Below, one piece after another: positions 50,484 through 59,611 of a stretch of 64,000 bases of DNA. The position numbers were made by a program, and so were the translations under genes. The stretch is from Chloroflexota bacterium (lineage in GTDB: Bacteria > Chloroflexota > Anaerolineae > Anaerolineales > Villigracilaceae). The DNA is taken from assembly GCA_016235445.1 (NCBI GenBank), contig JACRLB010000018.1:1-64000 (forward strand), given 5' to 3'. Below the pieces are notes generated by a model. It searched no databases, was not told the DNA's origin, and saw only the letters and a program-made list of their open reading frames with translations. The first letter of the stretch is position 1. Every line of letters begins with the position of its first letter.

Positions 50484-50737
50484 TGGCAAAACTCAAACTG
50501 GATTTGCACGAGATTTACAACAAGGGCTACCAGATTGACGCGGAACTCAACCGCATTGTCGAAGAGGCGCTTGATAAAAAAATCAATCTCGTCGAGATCA
50601 TTCCCGGCAAGGGCAGTGGACAGCTCAAGAAAAAAGTTCTGCGTTTTTTGAATCAAGGGCACATCAAGAAGCTGTATCATCGCGTTGAAAAGGATGATAA
50701 AAACTTTGGAAGGATTTTCATCCATTTCAAATTCTAA
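50483..50737 (+). CDS. Smr-domain protein
   Basis: An 84-residue minimal Smr (MutS2 C-terminal) domain: LKLDLHEIYNKGYQ (LDxH motif) and IIPGKGSGQLKKKVLRFL. Smr domains bind and often nick structured nucleic acids or cleave ribosome-associated mRNA. Its gene follows rarA and a phosphatase in one unit. A terminator follows at 50739-50770. Confidence 0.85.
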   Translation: MAKLKLDLHEIYNKGYQIDAELNRIVEEALDKKINLVEIIPGKGSGQLKKKVLRFLNQGHIKKLYHRVEKDDKNFGRIFIHFKF

Positions 50738-50738
50738 A

Positions 50739-50770
50739 AGATGGAGCGGAAATTTCCGCTCCATCTTTTT
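50739..50770. terminator. Shared terminator after the Smr gene
   Basis: GATGGAGCGGAAA / TTTCCGCTCCATC with T5 on the plus strand, also at the stop of the convergent fusion gene. Confidence 0.9.
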
Positions 50771-53669
50771 ACTTCCACAACTTCGCCAGCTCATTCAGCG
50801 ATCTGTAATACGGCTCGATGCTTGGGATGTAATGCCGCTCATCTTTTGCGTGCGGGCCAAGACCAGACTGACCCCACACAACTGCCTGACCGCCCGGAGC
50901 GAATCGCGCACTCGTACCGGGGAGCTTTTTCCCGATGCGCGCCTCTTTCCCCGCCGACGCCTGTTTGACTGCTTCGACGAGCGCTTTCAACGCTGGATTA
51001 TTCGGGTCGCAAGCCACACCATTTTCCATCACCGAGAACTTCGCTTCCAAATTATTTTCGGCGCAATAACTTTCAACCTGCAACCTTAAACCTTCCACAT
51101 CATCCTGGGGAATGGGACGAATCTCCACGCCAAGAATCCCTTCCGCCGCGGTGACGTTGTACACGCCCGGCGTTCCCACATTGATGAACGGGAACTTCGC
51201 CTGTGACTGCCAGCCATCCGCGGCTTTGAGTGTGAGATGCCTGGCGAAGATTTCATTCAACGCTGTGCGGGCATGAATCAATCTCTCGCTCAAGTCACCT
51301 GTGCCAGCCACGCCAGAATGACCTTTCGCGCCGCGCGCAATCACGTCAAAGCGCATCACGCCGCGATTTTCCACGCAGATTTCGCCAAAGAGTTCATTTC
51401 CTTTTTCGCCCGTGCGCTCGCCAGCGATAAATAAGGCGGGTTCGTAGGGATGACCCTTGCGGTTGTCCCCGCCTTCAATATCGCCCAATGCCTTGAGCAC
51501 ATGCGGCGTGCCCCATGCTTCAGCCTCGCCATTTTCTTCGTTGCCAACCAAAAGCAGGGCAATGTTGGGACGCGGCGACGCCGCGCCGGTACGCGCCATA
51601 TCCTTCATCCAAACCAGATAGGTGGCAACGACGGTTTTCATATCCGCCGCGCCGCGTCCCCAGAGATAATCGCCTTCGATGCGCGGGATGAATTGAGAAT
51701 CGTCGGGTTCAGGTTCGACGACGTCGAAGTGGCCGGTTAAGAGGATTGGGGAATTAGTAATTGGAGATTGGAGATTGGAGACTGGCGGATGAGATGGTAA
51801 TTGGGGATTGGTAATTGGCGGGAAGGCGGCGTAGACGGCGGGGTATTTGCCATCGAAAAATTTGACTTCGAGACCGGCATTGCGCAGGTAGTCGTCAATG
51901 AGCGAGCCTGCGCGGTGGACTTCGTCCAGCCGCTCATCGGGGCAGGCGGTGACGGACGGGATGCGAATCAACTGCTGTGCCAGATCCAAAATTTCGGAGG
52001 TTTTGTCTGGATAGGAAATTTCAACCACTGCCTGCGCACGCGGACGGAATTGGATTGGCGCGTTTTGACGCTCTGCGTGGCGTGCGGCATCGCGCCCGCG
52101 TTGCAGGAATTCGGCGATCTTGGCTGAGTCTTCGCCGAGCGTTCCACGCTGCGCGTCGGAGGCAATGCGCTCCACGTCACTTTTGACTTGGGCTTCGCGT
52201 TCAAAATGGATTTCCTTCAAAACATCGAGCGGGACTTCATTACCGTTGCCGAGTTCACCTTGCAAGCGGGCGCGGAATTTTTCGGCGGTGTTGCGTCCGC
52301 CTTCAGACATTTCGACGAGCGGAGTCAAATCGTTCCACAAGTTCAATGCTTCGGCTAAGGGCTTCACTTCGTTGAGAGTCCACTTGAGGAAATCGCGCAT
52401 GGCAATTGGTTTGGCTGTGAATGGGTTTTCGATTTCGGCGCGCAGGCTGAATTTTGCGGCGAGGTTTTCGTTGTTGCGGGCGCGAACGATATCTTCGCGG
52501 TCATAGCGGAAGGCGCGCGCAAACTGCGGGTCGGAGTAAATGCGGAGGAGCAGGAGGTGCTTGAGGGTCAGATTCGCAATGTCTATGTCGAGGGTGTGGC
52601 CGCCGTCATCCACGCGGACTTCGACACGCCCCATGGGTAAATTGATTCGCGCCATGAGGTTTTGCTTTTCGATTTGGAGAGCCATCTCTTCGGGAGGAGT
52701 CGCCTGACCGACAGCGAACAGGCCGCGGGTGTAAAGATGCGTCAGTTCATCGCTTGTGGTGGAGATCAATCGCTCCACAGGCTCGGCAAATGAACGCGCA
52801 CGGACGGGAGTCCAGTTGTTGTTTCCAAAACGCACGCCGCGTCGTACAAGGTCGTATGAGATTTGCAGATAATCGTCATAGGATCGATAAAGATCGGGAA
52901 GGTCAAGCTCGCGCGGATTCGGGAAAGTTAGATTGCGAATCGAATCGTGCGCGGTGAGGATGACGGCGGCGCGTCCATCCTTGACCTGAGCCTGCATCGG
53001 CGTGGACGCAGCGGTGGCAATGAAGAGACTTGAAAACGCGCGCAGGAGACGAGTGGCAGTGATGTAGAACTCGGACTTGTATTCGTCAAGATGCTGGTCG
53101 CCGCGCTCGCTGGCTGAGAGGTGCATGAAGTCCCATGCGAAGAGCGGGTCTGGCAAAGACATGTTGGTGTGAATGCCTGCTGTGGCAAGTGTGTCGCCGT
53201 AGAGGTCAACGCATTTTTCGAGATAGCGGCGTTTGGCAATGCTCCAATTGCCGGGGATGGAATTGTGACCGATATCGGTGAGGAATAAAAGATTGCCGTG
53301 CCAGTAATGCAGGCGCTCATCGAAATTGGAGCCTGCGCGATGAAGCGCGTTGACCAGCGAGGCTTCCATGAGGCGCGCTTCGTAGATCGCTCCGCGCGGG
53401 GTGTAATATGGGCGCGTGGCCCATTCGATCATCCAATGGAAGACTTCGAGCTGGCTGAATTGCGTCTGCCATTGCGGGAGGCATTCGGCGCGGAGATAAT
53501 CTACAAAGGATTGCTGGCTGGGGCCTGCGCCCACGGTAAGCAGGGGGCGCAGTTCTTCATCGAGCAGATTCCATTCCTGCTCGAAGCCGTTGAGTCCGCC
53601 TTGTGGTTTTTCTTTGGCGGCTTGTTCGGTTGCTAAAAGATATTTGTCGGCGAATTTTTGTGAGGGCAT
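50769..53669 (-). CDS. Glutamate-cysteine-ligase-like / M20 peptidase fusion
   Basis: The 966-residue protein joins two enzymes. Residues 1-520 resemble GCS2-type carboxylate-amine ligases (GLNGFEQEWNLLDEEL with the metal-binding Glu, HTNMSLPDPLFAWDF, GRVEVRVDDGGHTLD). Residues 560-966 are an M20 metallopeptidase (HFDVVEPEPDDSQF, LWGRGAADMKT, EENGEAE, GHSGVAGTGD, SARFAPGGQA). No signal peptide, so cytoplasmic. The pair could make and cleave an amide bond of one metabolite; substrate unknown. A mini-repeat insert of about 80 bp (51745-51826, PITNPQLPSHPPVSNLQSP-like) lies in frame in the M20 part. Start ATG at 53669. Confidence 0.8.
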   Translation of the reverse strand: MPSQKFADKYLLATEQAAKEKPQGGLNGFEQEWNLLDEELRPLLTVGAGPSQQSFVDYLRAECLPQWQTQFSQLEVFHWMIEWATRPYYTPRGAIYEARLMEASLVNALHRAGSNFDERLHYWHGNLLFLTDIGHNSIPGNWSIAKRRYLEKCVDLYGDTLATAGIHTNMSLPDPLFAWDFMHLSASERGDQHLDEYKSEFYITATRLLRAFSSLFIATAASTPMQAQVKDGRAAVILTAHDSIRNLTFPNPRELDLPDLYRSYDDYLQISYDLVRRGVRFGNNNWTPVRARSFAEPVERLISTTSDELTHLYTRGLFAVGQATPPEEMALQIEKQNLMARINLPMGRVEVRVDDGGHTLDIDIANLTLKHLLLLRIYSDPQFARAFRYDREDIVRARNNENLAAKFSLRAEIENPFTAKPIAMRDFLKWTLNEVKPLAEALNLWNDLTPLVEMSEGGRNTAEKFRARLQGELGNGNEVPLDVLKEIHFEREAQVKSDVERIASDAQRGTLGEDSAKIAEFLQRGRDAARHAERQNAPIQFRPRAQAVVEISYPDKTSEILDLAQQLIRIPSVTACPDERLDEVHRAGSLIDDYLRNAGLEVKFFDGKYPAVYAAFPPITNPQLPSHPPVSNLQSPITNSPILLTGHFDVVEPEPDDSQFIPRIEGDYLWGRGAADMKTVVATYLVWMKDMARTGAASPRPNIALLLVGNEENGEAEAWGTPHVLKALGDIEGGDNRKGHPYEPALFIAGERTGEKGNELFGEICVENRGVMRFDVIARGAKGHSGVAGTGDLSERLIHARTALNEIFARHLTLKAADGWQSQAKFPFINVGTPGVYNVTAAEGILGVEIRPIPQDDVEGLRLQVESYCAENNLEAKFSVMENGVACDPNNPALKALVEAVKQASAGKEARIGKKLPGTSARFAPGGQAVVWGQSGLGPHAKDERHYIPSIEPYYRSLNELAKLWK
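51745..51826. repeat. In-frame mini-repeat inside the fusion gene
   Basis: Units like GGTAATTGG and GGAGATTGGAGATTGG, also present at 46812-46870 and 31690-31712, are inserted in frame in the M20 domain and translate to a Pro/Asn/Ser-rich loop. Confidence 0.7.
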
Positions 53670-53738
53670 GGGTGAGTCCTAAGTTGTGAATAGTGAACGA
53701 AAGAGGAAAGAAGAAAGAGGGTGGAAAGTAGAAAGTGG

Positions 53739-55085
53739 TTATTCGGTCAATAGCTTATACCAATTTGCCACTTCGACAGCCCAACCTTCTATGCCATCTT
53801 GTGTTTGGATTTTCCACCAGTAATAATCATCCATGTCTACGAAGCCGTCAAGAACAGTTACGACTTCTCCCGCAGGGAGTTTTTCAAGTATCTTTCCATT
53901 AAGTGAAGGTTCGGTTCTCAAATTTAGAAATGCTCCCAATTCCGTGATGGTGTACTGCTTGCCTATCTCCAAATTTGGAACAGGCGACCAAGCGATAGTG
54001 GTCTCGGAGCTGGTATCGGAAACAATCTTGTGCTCTTCACTAACTGGATTTGTTATGAAAATATCCCAGTCACCTGGTCCGACCATTTCATCGCAGGCAA
54101 GTACTGACCTTGAAAAAACTAAATGGTTTCCGTCGGGTAGCCAGTCAGGATATCTCTCGTAGTATTTTGAGGAAGTAAGGTTCGTAATCTCGCCAGTGTT
54201 TATAGCGACTGTAAAAATATCGCCACACTTTGAATTGTCAACGGATGACACAAAAGCAATTTGTTCATTATTTGGAGACCACGAAATGCCTAGTATATGA
54301 TGATTGGAGGGAATGCTTATTTGTTGCGATGTCTTATCAGTAACATTCATAATTGACAAAGCCAAATCTTCCAGATAGGCAATCTTATCTCCATCAGGTG
54401 ACCATACTGCCATATAATTATTTCCACTTGAAGTAAGCCTTTTGGCTATCTCGCCATTAACTGCGTCAACGAGGTATAAGTCTGAACCGTTTATCCCCAT
54501 TGCAACAAGTATATATTGTCCATCTGGCGACCATGCAATGTCGCGCTTGGTATGGCGCGGGCTATAGGTCAGCCGTCGCAGTTCTGTTCCATCTGACTTG
54601 ACAATATAGATATCTTCTTGCGCATGCCAAAAAAAGTTGTTCTCAGTATTTATAGCGATAAAAGCAATCCAGTGCCCATCTGGCGACCACGTAATATTTG
54701 GGTAAGACAACAACAAGGTTTGACCATTTAATTCCTGGTTCTTATGCACAACCAAAATTGATTCGTTGCTTTTTAGATTTAACAGCACTAAACCGTTTGA
54801 ATTAACATCGTCCTTAATGGAATTTCCTACAAACAATATTCTCCCGTTAGAAATAAAAAGTGGAGTTTCGGTGGGCGATGGCAGGATTAATGTTGAAGGA
54901 ATGGCTGTGGACGTGGGTTTGTAAGTAGCAGTTGAGGAAATCAAAGTTGGAAGGATAGATAGTGAGGGAGTACTCGATAAAATTAAAGTTGGCTCGGCGG
55001 TGATTGATTTTACTGTACAGGAAATCAAAGATAGCAATGCTGCCAACACAAAGTTAATCAAAACGAACTTGCTTTTTGAGTACAT
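53739..55085 (-). CDS. TolB-like beta-propeller lipoprotein with SH3b end
   Basis: A lipoprotein signal (MYSKSKFVLINFVLAALLSLISC), a Ser/Thr/Pro spacer, then PD40-type propeller blades (WSPDGHWIAFIA, WSPDGQYILVAMG, WSPDGDKIAYLED, WSPNNEQIAFVS) and a C-terminal SH3b-like domain (FLNLRTEPSLNGKILEKLPAG, GIEGWAVEVANWYKLL). It should sit outside the membrane and bind peptidoglycan or proteins. The gene is clearly lower in GC than both neighbours and stands alone, which suggests transfer. Confidence 0.85.
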   Translation of the reverse strand: MYSKSKFVLINFVLAALLSLISCTVKSITAEPTLILSSTPSLSILPTLISSTATYKPTSTAIPSTLILPSPTETPLFISNGRILFVGNSIKDDVNSNGLVLLNLKSNESILVVHKNQELNGQTLLLSYPNITWSPDGHWIAFIAINTENNFFWHAQEDIYIVKSDGTELRRLTYSPRHTKRDIAWSPDGQYILVAMGINGSDLYLVDAVNGEIAKRLTSSGNNYMAVWSPDGDKIAYLEDLALSIMNVTDKTSQQISIPSNHHILGISWSPNNEQIAFVSSVDNSKCGDIFTVAINTGEITNLTSSKYYERYPDWLPDGNHLVFSRSVLACDEMVGPGDWDIFITNPVSEEHKIVSDTSSETTIAWSPVPNLEIGKQYTITELGAFLNLRTEPSLNGKILEKLPAGEVVTVLDGFVDMDDYYWWKIQTQDGIEGWAVEVANWYKLLTE

Positions 55086-55112
55086 CACCACTTCTTTCCT
55101 CTTTCTTCTTTC

Positions 55113-56417
55113 TTATTTCTTCAAACTCTCCAACCCTTCCACTAATCTCTTGAATGCGCCTTCGGTTCTTTCAGCGGGAGTGGCATACGAGAAGCGGATC
55201 CAATCATTGCCGAAGGGCGAGAAGAACGCGCCGGGGACAATGGCGATGCCGTGATTTTCAGCAAGATATTGACCGAGAGGTTCGCTGTCTGCCCAGCCTT
55301 TCGCTTTGATAAATTCACCCACGTTCATGAAAGCATAATAACCTTTGCCGATGATGTGCTGAATTCCGCTTTCAGCAAGCAGTTTCTTCAAAACCACGCG
55401 GCTGGCGTTGGTCGGCTCGATGATGGTTTTTGCGGCTTCGGCAAATCCCATTTCGTAGGCGGCCATTGCAACTGCCAGCGAGTAAAACGGCGGAATGACT
55501 CCGTGCGAGGCGCGCGCTGTGATGAACTTGATGACGCTTTCATCCGCGAGAAGATGGCAGTTGCGGATGTTTGATCCGCCGAGTGATTTGGTAATCCCAT
55601 CGAGGAATATGATCCGCTTGCGTTCTTCGGGGGTGAAGAATTTGAGGAAGGAATTCAAGTCCATTGGCGATTCGTCGGTGACGTAGTGATACATCCAATC
55701 GAAAAGCACGAAAGCCACACCCGCTTCCAAGGCGGCTTTGGCAAGCGAGACTTGTTTTTCAACAGCGATGGTCAGACCCGTGGGGTTATCGGGGTTGGTG
55801 ATGACGATGCCCGCAATCTTGCGTCCGTTGGATTCGGCGAACTTCACGCTCTCGCGGATCGCATCTTCGGAATAGGCCCAGCCTTGAGCGGGGTCGCCCG
55901 GAGTCCACAGGACATTTGCGCCGACTCCGTACGGCCCCCAGTTGTAGGAAATCCACGGGACGCGGGAGACCATGATGATGTCACCCTGGCGTCCGTGGCC
56001 AAGAGCAAGCATGGCCTGATACGCTTTGACCAGCGCGTCACGTCCGCCTGCGGTGCCGAGCACGTTGGCGGGGCCCCAGCCACTGCTTGAGTCCAACTTC
56101 CAATACTGCTCGATCACGGCCTTGCGGTATGCGTCAGTACCGAACGGCATATCGTAAGCCGTACCATGTTCCAGTTGAAGTTGAAGCGCACGTTCCAAAA
56201 TCACCCGCGGGGTTCCGGGCAGGGATGCTCCGCCATCGCCCTGGGAAGCGTCGAAAGTCTTTGCGCCGGGGTATTTCTCGACATACACTTTCAACGATTT
56301 GTTGATGAGGAACATGCGCGAAGGCGGAATATCCGCCAACTGTTTTAGATGCCCGCTGACGGGGATGAGGTTTTTTTCGTCAACGGCGAAGATGGGTGTG
56401 GTGTTGGAAATGGACAT
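55113..56417 (-). CDS. PLP-dependent aminotransferase class I/II
   Basis: A 434-residue fold-type I aminotransferase: NPDNPTGLT, VLFDWMYHYVTD (Asp and Tyr for PLP), the PLP Lys in IIFLDGITKSLGGSNIR and the substrate Arg in DWIRFSYATPAE. The substrate cannot be read. The gene stands alone, with a 33-bp palindrome just upstream. Confidence 0.9.
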   Translation of the reverse strand: MSISNTTPIFAVDEKNLIPVSGHLKQLADIPPSRMFLINKSLKVYVEKYPGAKTFDASQGDGGASLPGTPRVILERALQLQLEHGTAYDMPFGTDAYRKAVIEQYWKLDSSSGWGPANVLGTAGGRDALVKAYQAMLALGHGRQGDIIMVSRVPWISYNWGPYGVGANVLWTPGDPAQGWAYSEDAIRESVKFAESNGRKIAGIVITNPDNPTGLTIAVEKQVSLAKAALEAGVAFVLFDWMYHYVTDESPMDLNSFLKFFTPEERKRIIFLDGITKSLGGSNIRNCHLLADESVIKFITARASHGVIPPFYSLAVAMAAYEMGFAEAAKTIIEPTNASRVVLKKLLAESGIQHIIGKGYYAFMNVGEFIKAKGWADSEPLGQYLAENHGIAIVPGAFFSPFGNDWIRFSYATPAERTEGAFKRLVEGLESLKK

Positions 56418-56436
56418 GATGATTTCTCCTTGTGTC

Positions 56437-56469
56437 AGACCCTAAAGGTTTTAGAAACCTTTAGGGTCT
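56437..56469. repeat. 33-bp palindromic repeat, copy 2
   Basis: Same 33 bp as at 9621-9653 apart from one loop base. It lies 20 nt upstream of the aminotransferase start, so it is not a terminator for that gene. Confidence 0.8.
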
Positions 56470-56481
56470 CTTTGATTAAGA

Positions 56482-56507
56482 AAAACGCCCCGAAGCTCGG
56501 GGCGTTT
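56482..56507. terminator. Hairpin terminator in the gap upstream of the aminotransferase
   Basis: AAACGCCCCGA / TCGGGGCGTTT with an AGC loop and T-rich flanks. It ends the monooxygenase transcript coming from the right. Confidence 0.8.
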
Positions 56508-56705
56508 GGTTTTCCTATCTGGATGAATGGACTTGTTCATGTTCACCAGATAAATACCAACGCCCCGTCACTATGTCAGTGCGAGTGATACGATTGGTAT
56601 TTGTAATATCAAAAACTGGTTTATTGAACATTGCGCGCAAGGATACCACTGCGAGGTACATGCGTCAAGAAGTTCGCGAAAATTTACGTTCCCCCAACCG
56701 AATCT

Positions 56706-57017
56706 TTAATATCGAAGGTGAATCCCATGCCCGCCAACGGCTCTTAACTCCGCCCCGTCGGGCGCACATGCAAGCAAAGGTCTTGCGTTTGCGATCAGAG
56801 CGCGAATCCGTTCATCGCTCAGGGAAGCATCGTGCGACTGCTTATCATCCCATAATTCATAAACCCACACATGCGTTTCATTGGACAGGTCTTCGTTGAC
56901 AATATACAAATGGCATTGGGGAATTTCGCCAACAAAACCCGCCGCCTGATTCAGAATTTCCACAAGCTCGGCGCGCCTGCCGGTTTGAGCCACAAGTTTT
57001 CCAGTCATTGCATACAT
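56706..57017 (-). CDS. ABM-type (antibiotic biosynthesis monooxygenase) protein
   Basis: The 103-residue dimeric alpha/beta barrel protein begins MYAMTGKLVAQTGRRAELVEIL, the usual ABM start, with YIVNEDLSNETHVWVYELWDD. Family members oxidise quinones or heme or are of unknown use. I use the ATG at 57017 (AGGGA upstream); a longer frame is unlikely. It is followed by a gap and a VOC protein gene upstream. Confidence 0.8.
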   Translation of the reverse strand: MYAMTGKLVAQTGRRAELVEILNQAAGFVGEIPQCHLYIVNEDLSNETHVWVYELWDDKQSHDASLSDERIRALIANARPLLACAPDGAELRAVGGHGIHLRY

Positions 57018-57147
57018 ATAAATTTTTCCCTGGGCCAGGTTCAAAAGTCACTGCCCAACTCAACCAACTGCGGTTTGGACTTTGGCACGCGGCGAAGTTC
57101 GCCGCGTGCCTCCATATCCAACACAAATTCCTTCGCGTTCACAGCGC

Positions 57148-57516
57148 TTAATTATTGGCTGGGTTCATGCTTGCGTACACGGCCAGCACATTGCCAGTCG
57201 GGTCCTGAAATATTCCAAACCAGCCCATGCCTGGAATCTCAGTCTTCTCACGCAGTACCTTGCCGCCGAGCTTTTTTACATTCTTCAAGTCAGCATCAAT
57301 ATCGTCGCTGGCAATGTAAACCAGCACCTGCCCGGCCGGGAATTCATCGGAAACTTCAGGAAAACCACCGCCCGTCCCATCGGCCGCCTCCCACATGGTG
57401 TACTTCATTTCAAGCATGGGTTGAAGCTTCCAGCCGAACAGGTCTGCATAGAATTTGCCCGCAGACTCCACATTTGCGGCAGGGATTTCAACGTGAACAA
57501 CGTTTCGTTTTGACAT
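57148..57516 (-). CDS. VOC-family (glyoxalase-like) protein
   Basis: A 122-residue single VOC module pair: HVEIPAANVESAGKFYADLFGW and IPGMGWFGIFQDPTGNVLAVYA, typical of glyoxalase/bleomycin-resistance proteins; the metal ligand His is the one in HVEIP, with Glu-like partners further on. Substrate unknown. GGAG precedes the ATG. Confidence 0.85.
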   Translation of the reverse strand: MSKRNVVHVEIPAANVESAGKFYADLFGWKLQPMLEMKYTMWEAADGTGGGFPEVSDEFPAGQVLVYIASDDIDADLKNVKKLGGKVLREKTEIPGMGWFGIFQDPTGNVLAVYASMNPANN

Positions 57517-57848
57517 GACACACTCCTTTGGTTGAATGAATAAAGATGATTGATTTTAGAACATTATTTCTAAATTATCAAGCCCCAGATGTGGACAATA
57601 TCCACAACACACCCCCAAATATACCCACTCGCTTCTCTCTTGACCTTTGACCTGCCACGTCATCCCAAACAGAATCCACCCGTGGACAGTTTTAAAACAA
57701 AACCCCTGCTCGAAGCAGGGGGTGTGGAATATTTTTTCGGCGCTCCGCGTGGCGCAAATCTCTGATTTGCCTCGCAAGTCAGAGACTTGCGCCACATTTC
57801 CGAAACTTTAGACCTCACCCGAAGCAGGGGTTGAAGACCATGTCTTTT
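57517..57848. other. 332-nt gap with clustered hairpins
   Basis: No gene. It holds CCCCTGCT/AGCAGGGG hairpins (57703-57721, with a third arm near 57821), and a cloverleaf-like fold at 57750-57794 in which TGGCGCAA/TTGCGCCA encloses two more small palindromes (GCAAATCTCTGATTTGC-like). It looks like a cluster of dispersed repeats; a structured RNA cannot be excluded. Confidence 0.55.
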
Positions 57849-58190
57849 TCAAGAACCGAACTTAGCTTGAATCCGCAAAAATATTTCCCTATCCTCAGGC
57901 ATTATCTCGATCATCTCGAAGCCCACACGAAACAGATTCGGCTGGATGTTGTCAATTTTGCACCACTTCGAACGCGCGATGAAAACAATGTAAGGCAGGT
58001 CACCCAGGTCGGGGGTTAATTCAACTCGCAGATAATAATCCTTGTTGATCGGCAAAGGTCCAACCGTTTCCAGCCTCAGCCCAACCGCGCTGACCTCCAC
58101 CATATGCCCCAGAATTTCTTCGGTGTCGTCGTTTAACACACGCATGTAAAAAGAAAAGTTTTTTCGCGGTACAGTTCGCTTTTCAGCCAT
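57849..58190 (-). CDS. PilZ-domain protein
   Basis: A 113-residue protein that is one PilZ domain: RTVPRKNFSF (RxxxR-like start), VEVSAVGLRLETV (the D/NxSxxG site as VSAVGL) and IARSKWCKIDNI. PilZ proteins bind cyclic di-GMP and act on partners. A GGDEF protein is encoded at 42649-44079. The missing acidic residue before SxxG makes nucleotide binding somewhat uncertain. Confidence 0.75.
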   Translation of the reverse strand: MAEKRTVPRKNFSFYMRVLNDDTEEILGHMVEVSAVGLRLETVGPLPINKDYYLRVELTPDLGDLPYIVFIARSKWCKIDNIQPNLFRVGFEMIEIMPEDREIFLRIQAKFGS

Positions 58191-58271
58191 ATGACCTCTG
58201 CTTTCGCAAACTCGGAAACCCTTTACTTAATTATACATAGACGGCAATGATTTTTTCTTTTCAATTCCTTA

Positions 58272-59603
58272 TCATTCGTACTTCAATGCCAACACAGGAA
58301 TCATCGTCGCCGCCCGCAACGCGGGGTACAACCCCGAAACCATGCCAATAAAGATCGAGAACAGCAAAACAAAAACGGGTAGCCACAACGGGGTATACAC
58401 CGCCACACTTGGGGGCATCCCTCCCTGTTCCGCCGCCTGTTGGGCAAGATAAGCCACCGCAACCACATTCAACGCCTGCCCCGCCAGCCAGCCCGTCAAC
58501 ACACCGCCTACGCCGCCGATGAATCCAATGCCAGCCGCCTCGCCCAAAAAGATGGTCAGCACATCACGGTTGGTTGCGCCCACCGCCTTCATCAAGCCGA
58601 TCTCGCGCGTCCGCTCCAAAATGGACATGGCCATCGTGTTCGCAATACCGATGGCGGCGACCAGCAGGGCAATTGCTCCCACGCCCCCCAGGACAACCTG
58701 TAAGATTTTATAAAAGTTGTTGATGCCCTGCACAAAGTCGAGCATGGTGTTGGCCTGGAAACCCATTGCCAAAATCTGGTCACGGACTTCGAGAGTCCTG
58801 TCTGCATTTTCCACTTTAACGATCACTTCGTTGTAACCGGTCTTGTTGTAATTGATGCGCGTGCCCATGGCCCATTCGTTCATCGCCTTAACCTGTTCGA
58901 GCGGCATGTACACCGACCAGTCTGCCTCCGAGCCAGATTCGCTCAAAACGCCAGCCACGCGCACGCTGAAATTCCTGCGGATTTCGTTTCCCTCGCTATC
59001 CCATTTCGAAATGATCAGTTGCACCTGCTGATCGTACAATTCAGGCGGAGGCGGCGGCTCCTGCCCGGGCCTGAGATTCGGGTCTGAAAAATTTTGAGCC
59101 ACCATGTACCCAATCACAACGGTGGCGCGGGAAAGCTGGGTGGTGCCCTGCTGGGTTTCGAGTCCCAGGTCGGCCAGGTCACTTGTGCCAACCCCATAAA
59201 CGCCGCTGTACCCCATTGTCTTTCTAAATTGCATGAACATGGATGACATTAAATATTCACGCGGAATCACAGACTTCACCCCGGAAATGCCGCGCAAATC
59301 ATCCACGGCGCTGTTCGTCAATAACAAAATATCCGGGCTGGCAATTTCTCCTCCGCCGCCCCCACCGCCTATTGGACCCACAAAGGAACCCTCGCCGCCA
59401 TAGCTTGGCATCACATAAATCTGGCTCAAATCGCCAATGCCATATAACTGCTCGGTGGCGTTCATTTGCAAGCCGATGGCAAGCGACACCAGAATCACCA
59501 CTGCGGCAGTGCCAATCACCACGCCAATGGCAGTGAGCGCCACGCGCGCTTTGCGGCGGTTCAAGTTATTTATCACAAGGCGTAACAGGTCACGGAATTT
59601 CAT
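58272..59603 (-). CDS. MacB-like ABC transporter permease
   Basis: A 443-residue FtsX/MacB-type permease: first helix after NNLNRRKARVALTAIGVVIG, a large external domain (about 50-290) and three C-terminal helices with ILERTREIGLMKAVGATNRDV. The ATP-binding partner is at 61343-62071 and the exported CARDB/TIG protein lies between. Such MacB-type pairs use mechanotransmission rather than simple transport. Confidence 0.92.
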   Translation of the reverse strand: MKFRDLLRLVINNLNRRKARVALTAIGVVIGTAAVVILVSLAIGLQMNATEQLYGIGDLSQIYVMPSYGGEGSFVGPIGGGGGGGEIASPDILLLTNSAVDDLRGISGVKSVIPREYLMSSMFMQFRKTMGYSGVYGVGTSDLADLGLETQQGTTQLSRATVVIGYMVAQNFSDPNLRPGQEPPPPPELYDQQVQLIISKWDSEGNEIRRNFSVRVAGVLSESGSEADWSVYMPLEQVKAMNEWAMGTRINYNKTGYNEVIVKVENADRTLEVRDQILAMGFQANTMLDFVQGINNFYKILQVVLGGVGAIALLVAAIGIANTMAMSILERTREIGLMKAVGATNRDVLTIFLGEAAGIGFIGGVGGVLTGWLAGQALNVVAVAYLAQQAAEQGGMPPSVAVYTPLWLPVFVLLFSIFIGMVSGLYPALRAATMIPVLALKYE

Positions 59604-59611
59604 ATCTGCGG

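Noticed and set aside
56573-56899. 108-aa plus-strand frame
   Set aside because: Mostly antisense to the ABM gene; basic, no motif, no good ribosome-binding site.
57750-57794. Cloverleaf-like fold considered as a tRNA
   Set aside because: No CCA end, T-loop or anticodon arm pattern; it is a set of nested palindromes.
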